Translations under genes and position numbers: made by a program
Notes under the pieces: generated by a model
The model's input: only the letters and a program-made list of their open reading frames with translations
The model's database searches: none
Told to the model about the DNA's origin: nothing
Shown here: positions 63,021-64,000 of the stretch, piece after piece
Position numbering within the stretch: position 1 is the stretch's first letter
How the letters are laid out: each line of letters opens with the position of its first letter
From: an uncultured Verrucomicrobia subdivision 3 bacterium
Lineage (GTDB): Bacteria; Verrucomicrobiota; Verrucomicrobiia; Limisphaerales; UBA11358
Assembly: GCA_903872345.1 (NCBI GenBank)
Contig: CAIQKM010000068.1
Coordinates: 1 to 64,000 of the forward strand
DNA: 64,000 nucleotides
Direction of reading: 5' to 3'

Positions 63021-63151
63021 TTGTTCACCGAAAATCCCCGGTGAACAACCGGTGAATAATTGAGATAAACCAATAAAATCAGCCCATTCGCCCCTCCCGC
63101 CCCCCGAATTATTCACCACCCCCGCCGCCGCCCGACCGCCCCGGTGAATAA
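63021..63151. promoter_or_regulatory. Cluster of five TTRTTCACC motifs
   Basis: TTGTTCACC at 63021-63029; its inverse GGTGAACAA at 63040-63048; GGTGAATAA at 63051-63059; TTATTCACC at 63109-63117; GGTGAATAA at 63143-63151. The first two form a perfect inverted repeat (TTGTTCACCG ... CGGTGAACAA, 8-bp spacer). The motif is one base from a relaxed DnaA box (TTATNCACA). Its place just upstream of the ncRNA promoter suggests operator sites. Confidence 0.45.
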
Positions 63152-63261
63152 CTTGCCTGGTTAAAAATCCTGTTTCAACTGAAACAATCAAACCGTCTGG
63201 CCAAAATCAAAACGCTGAAAACTTTTCTTCTACTACCCGCCAGCGGGGGACCGGACCGGCG

Positions 63262-63306
63262 CTCCTGCTCCCTCTCCTCGCCAAACGAGGAGAGGGCCGG
63301 GGTGAG
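63262..63306 (+). repeat. Dispersed hairpin repeat, copy 3
   Basis: CTCCTGCTCCCTCTCCTCG, loop, CGAGGAGAGGG, then CCGGGGTGAGG. Same orientation as the copies at 3897 and 22108. Confidence 0.65.
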
Positions 63307-63599
63307 GAGTTGATATACTTGAATGTCCCAACGCCAACATTTTGCCGGCAGGCGACTTAATCAATTCCCCAGCCTGCCCACGATTCCCGTAGCACCCGCC
63401 GCCAGCGCAATTCCAACTCGGCGGAGCGCGGCTGTATCGAAGACCCGCCGCAACATGCCAGTCAGAAATCATAGCGCATTGCCAATACAGGTGAAATTGA
63501 GATCGTTGCTACTTCGGATATTCCAAATGTTTGTCCTCCACCAACTCAACGTCACTTTTACACTTTAGCCCACCACCCGCCCGTGCTTATCTTCCCCCC

Positions 63600-63947
63600 A
63601 TGGCCGACAACTCCTTCAAAGACTTCGTGCTCGATCAACTCAGCGCCCTGCCCGACGTCCGCGCCCGCGCCATGTTCGGCGCCCACGGCATTTATTCGGG
63701 CGATCATTTCTTCGCCATCCTCGACGAAGGCCGCCTGTTTTTCAAAACCGACCCGGCCACTGCCACCGCTTACACCGACCGCAACATGCCCCCCTTCACC
63801 TACGAAGCCAAAGGCAAAACCCTGACCATGTCCTACCACGAAGTCCCGCCCGAAGTCCTCGAAAGCGTCCCCGAACTCGTGGCCTGGGCCCGCCAGGCCA
63901 TCCGCGTGGCAGCGAAGAAGTCAAAAAAGCCCGCCGCCAAAAAATAG
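63600..63947 (+). CDS. TfoX N-terminal-domain protein
   Basis: 115 aa from ATG 63600 (MADNSFKDFVLDQLSALPDV). The whole protein is a TfoX_N domain: RARAMFGAHGIYSGDHFFAI, the strand GRLFFKTDP, PFTYEAKGKTLTMSYHEVP and a C-terminal helix, followed by a Lys/Ala-rich tail (AAKKSKKPAAKK). In gamma-proteobacteria TfoX/Sxy switches on competence genes; stand-alone TfoX_N proteins elsewhere have unknown roles. Alone on the plus strand. The 23 codons open upstream are not family-like. Confidence 0.9.
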   Translation: MADNSFKDFVLDQLSALPDVRARAMFGAHGIYSGDHFFAILDEGRLFFKTDPATATAYTDRNMPPFTYEAKGKTLTMSYHEVPPEVLESVPELVAWARQAIRVAAKKSKKPAAKK

Positions 63948-64000
63948 ATCTGCCACCGCCGCCTCCCCACCCGCCCAGGGCCGGGGCGAGCCGCAAACGC

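Larger units (their letters stand above)
63000..63599. other. Intergenic region before the TfoX-domain gene
   Basis: No credible gene. It contains the TTRTTCACC cluster (63021-63151), the hairpin repeat copy 3 (63262-63306) and a relative of the left-edge repeat near 63422-63455. Confidence 0.5.

Overview
The window looks like a chromosomal piece of a high-GC Verrucomicrobiota bacterium, probably of the Pedosphaera/Limisphaera lineage. This rests on the mix of gene families, not on any database search. Pointers are two type II pseudopilins with the long [23 protein letters not shown] helix, a PEP-CTERM protein, very large secreted proteins (Ig-like and autotransporter-associated repeats) that share a C-terminal tail, a propeller-type sensor kinase, a divergent FtsZ, a cell-division cluster with unusual content, and few clear Shine-Dalgarno sites.

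Layout. 0.3-11 kb, almost all minus strand: WYL regulator, rho, cysK, a Nudix hydrolase, ugd, a TPR protein, hemW, a cold-shock gene with an attenuator-like leader, and small hypothetical genes. 9.3-15.9 kb: gltB-gltD plus a degenerate receiver-domain gene. 16.4-20 kb: an accessory patch with a decayed toxin-antitoxin pair, an sdpR-sdpI-like pair and a visibly AT-richer islet bounded by inverted 8-mers and an attC-like palindrome. 20.2-26.2 kb, plus strand: ABC exporter, metG, a secreted alpha/beta-hydrolase-like protein and a lipoprotein.

26.2-43.0 kb, minus strand: a dcw (division and cell wall) cluster in the order mraZ, unknown gene, rsmH, ftsL, ftsI, murF, mraY, LysM gene, ftsW, murG, murB, vapB, vapC, ddl, ftsQ, ftsA, ftsZ. 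Many of its genes overlap by 4 nt. The expected murE, murD and murC are absent. A LysM gene lies in the murD position and a toxin-antitoxin pair lies between murB and ddl. The cluster starts at a sigma70-type promoter overlaid with MraZ boxes at an exact 10-bp period. FtsI carries an internal duplication of its N-terminal module.

43.1-45 kb: queA and a RibD-like reductase, divergent from dcw. 45-60.3 kb: surface and secretion genes (Ig-like protein, two pseudopilins, PAP2 phosphatase, beta-strand repeat protein, LuxR-type response regulator with propeller kinase, PEP-CTERM protein). 60.4-62.1 kb: cobalamin adenosyltransferase and an N-acetylmuramoyl-L-alanine amidase.

62.1-63.6 kb has no gene that I accept. 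Its left part is the strongest candidate for something undescribed: about 850 nt on the minus strand, framed by a sigma70-type promoter and an intrinsic terminator, full of GNRA-capped hairpins whose G-U pairs make sense only on the minus strand. Five copies of a TTRTTCACC motif lie just upstream. The window ends with a TfoX-domain gene. Several dispersed palindromic repeats recur across the window. No rRNA, tRNA, CRISPR array or transposase gene was seen.
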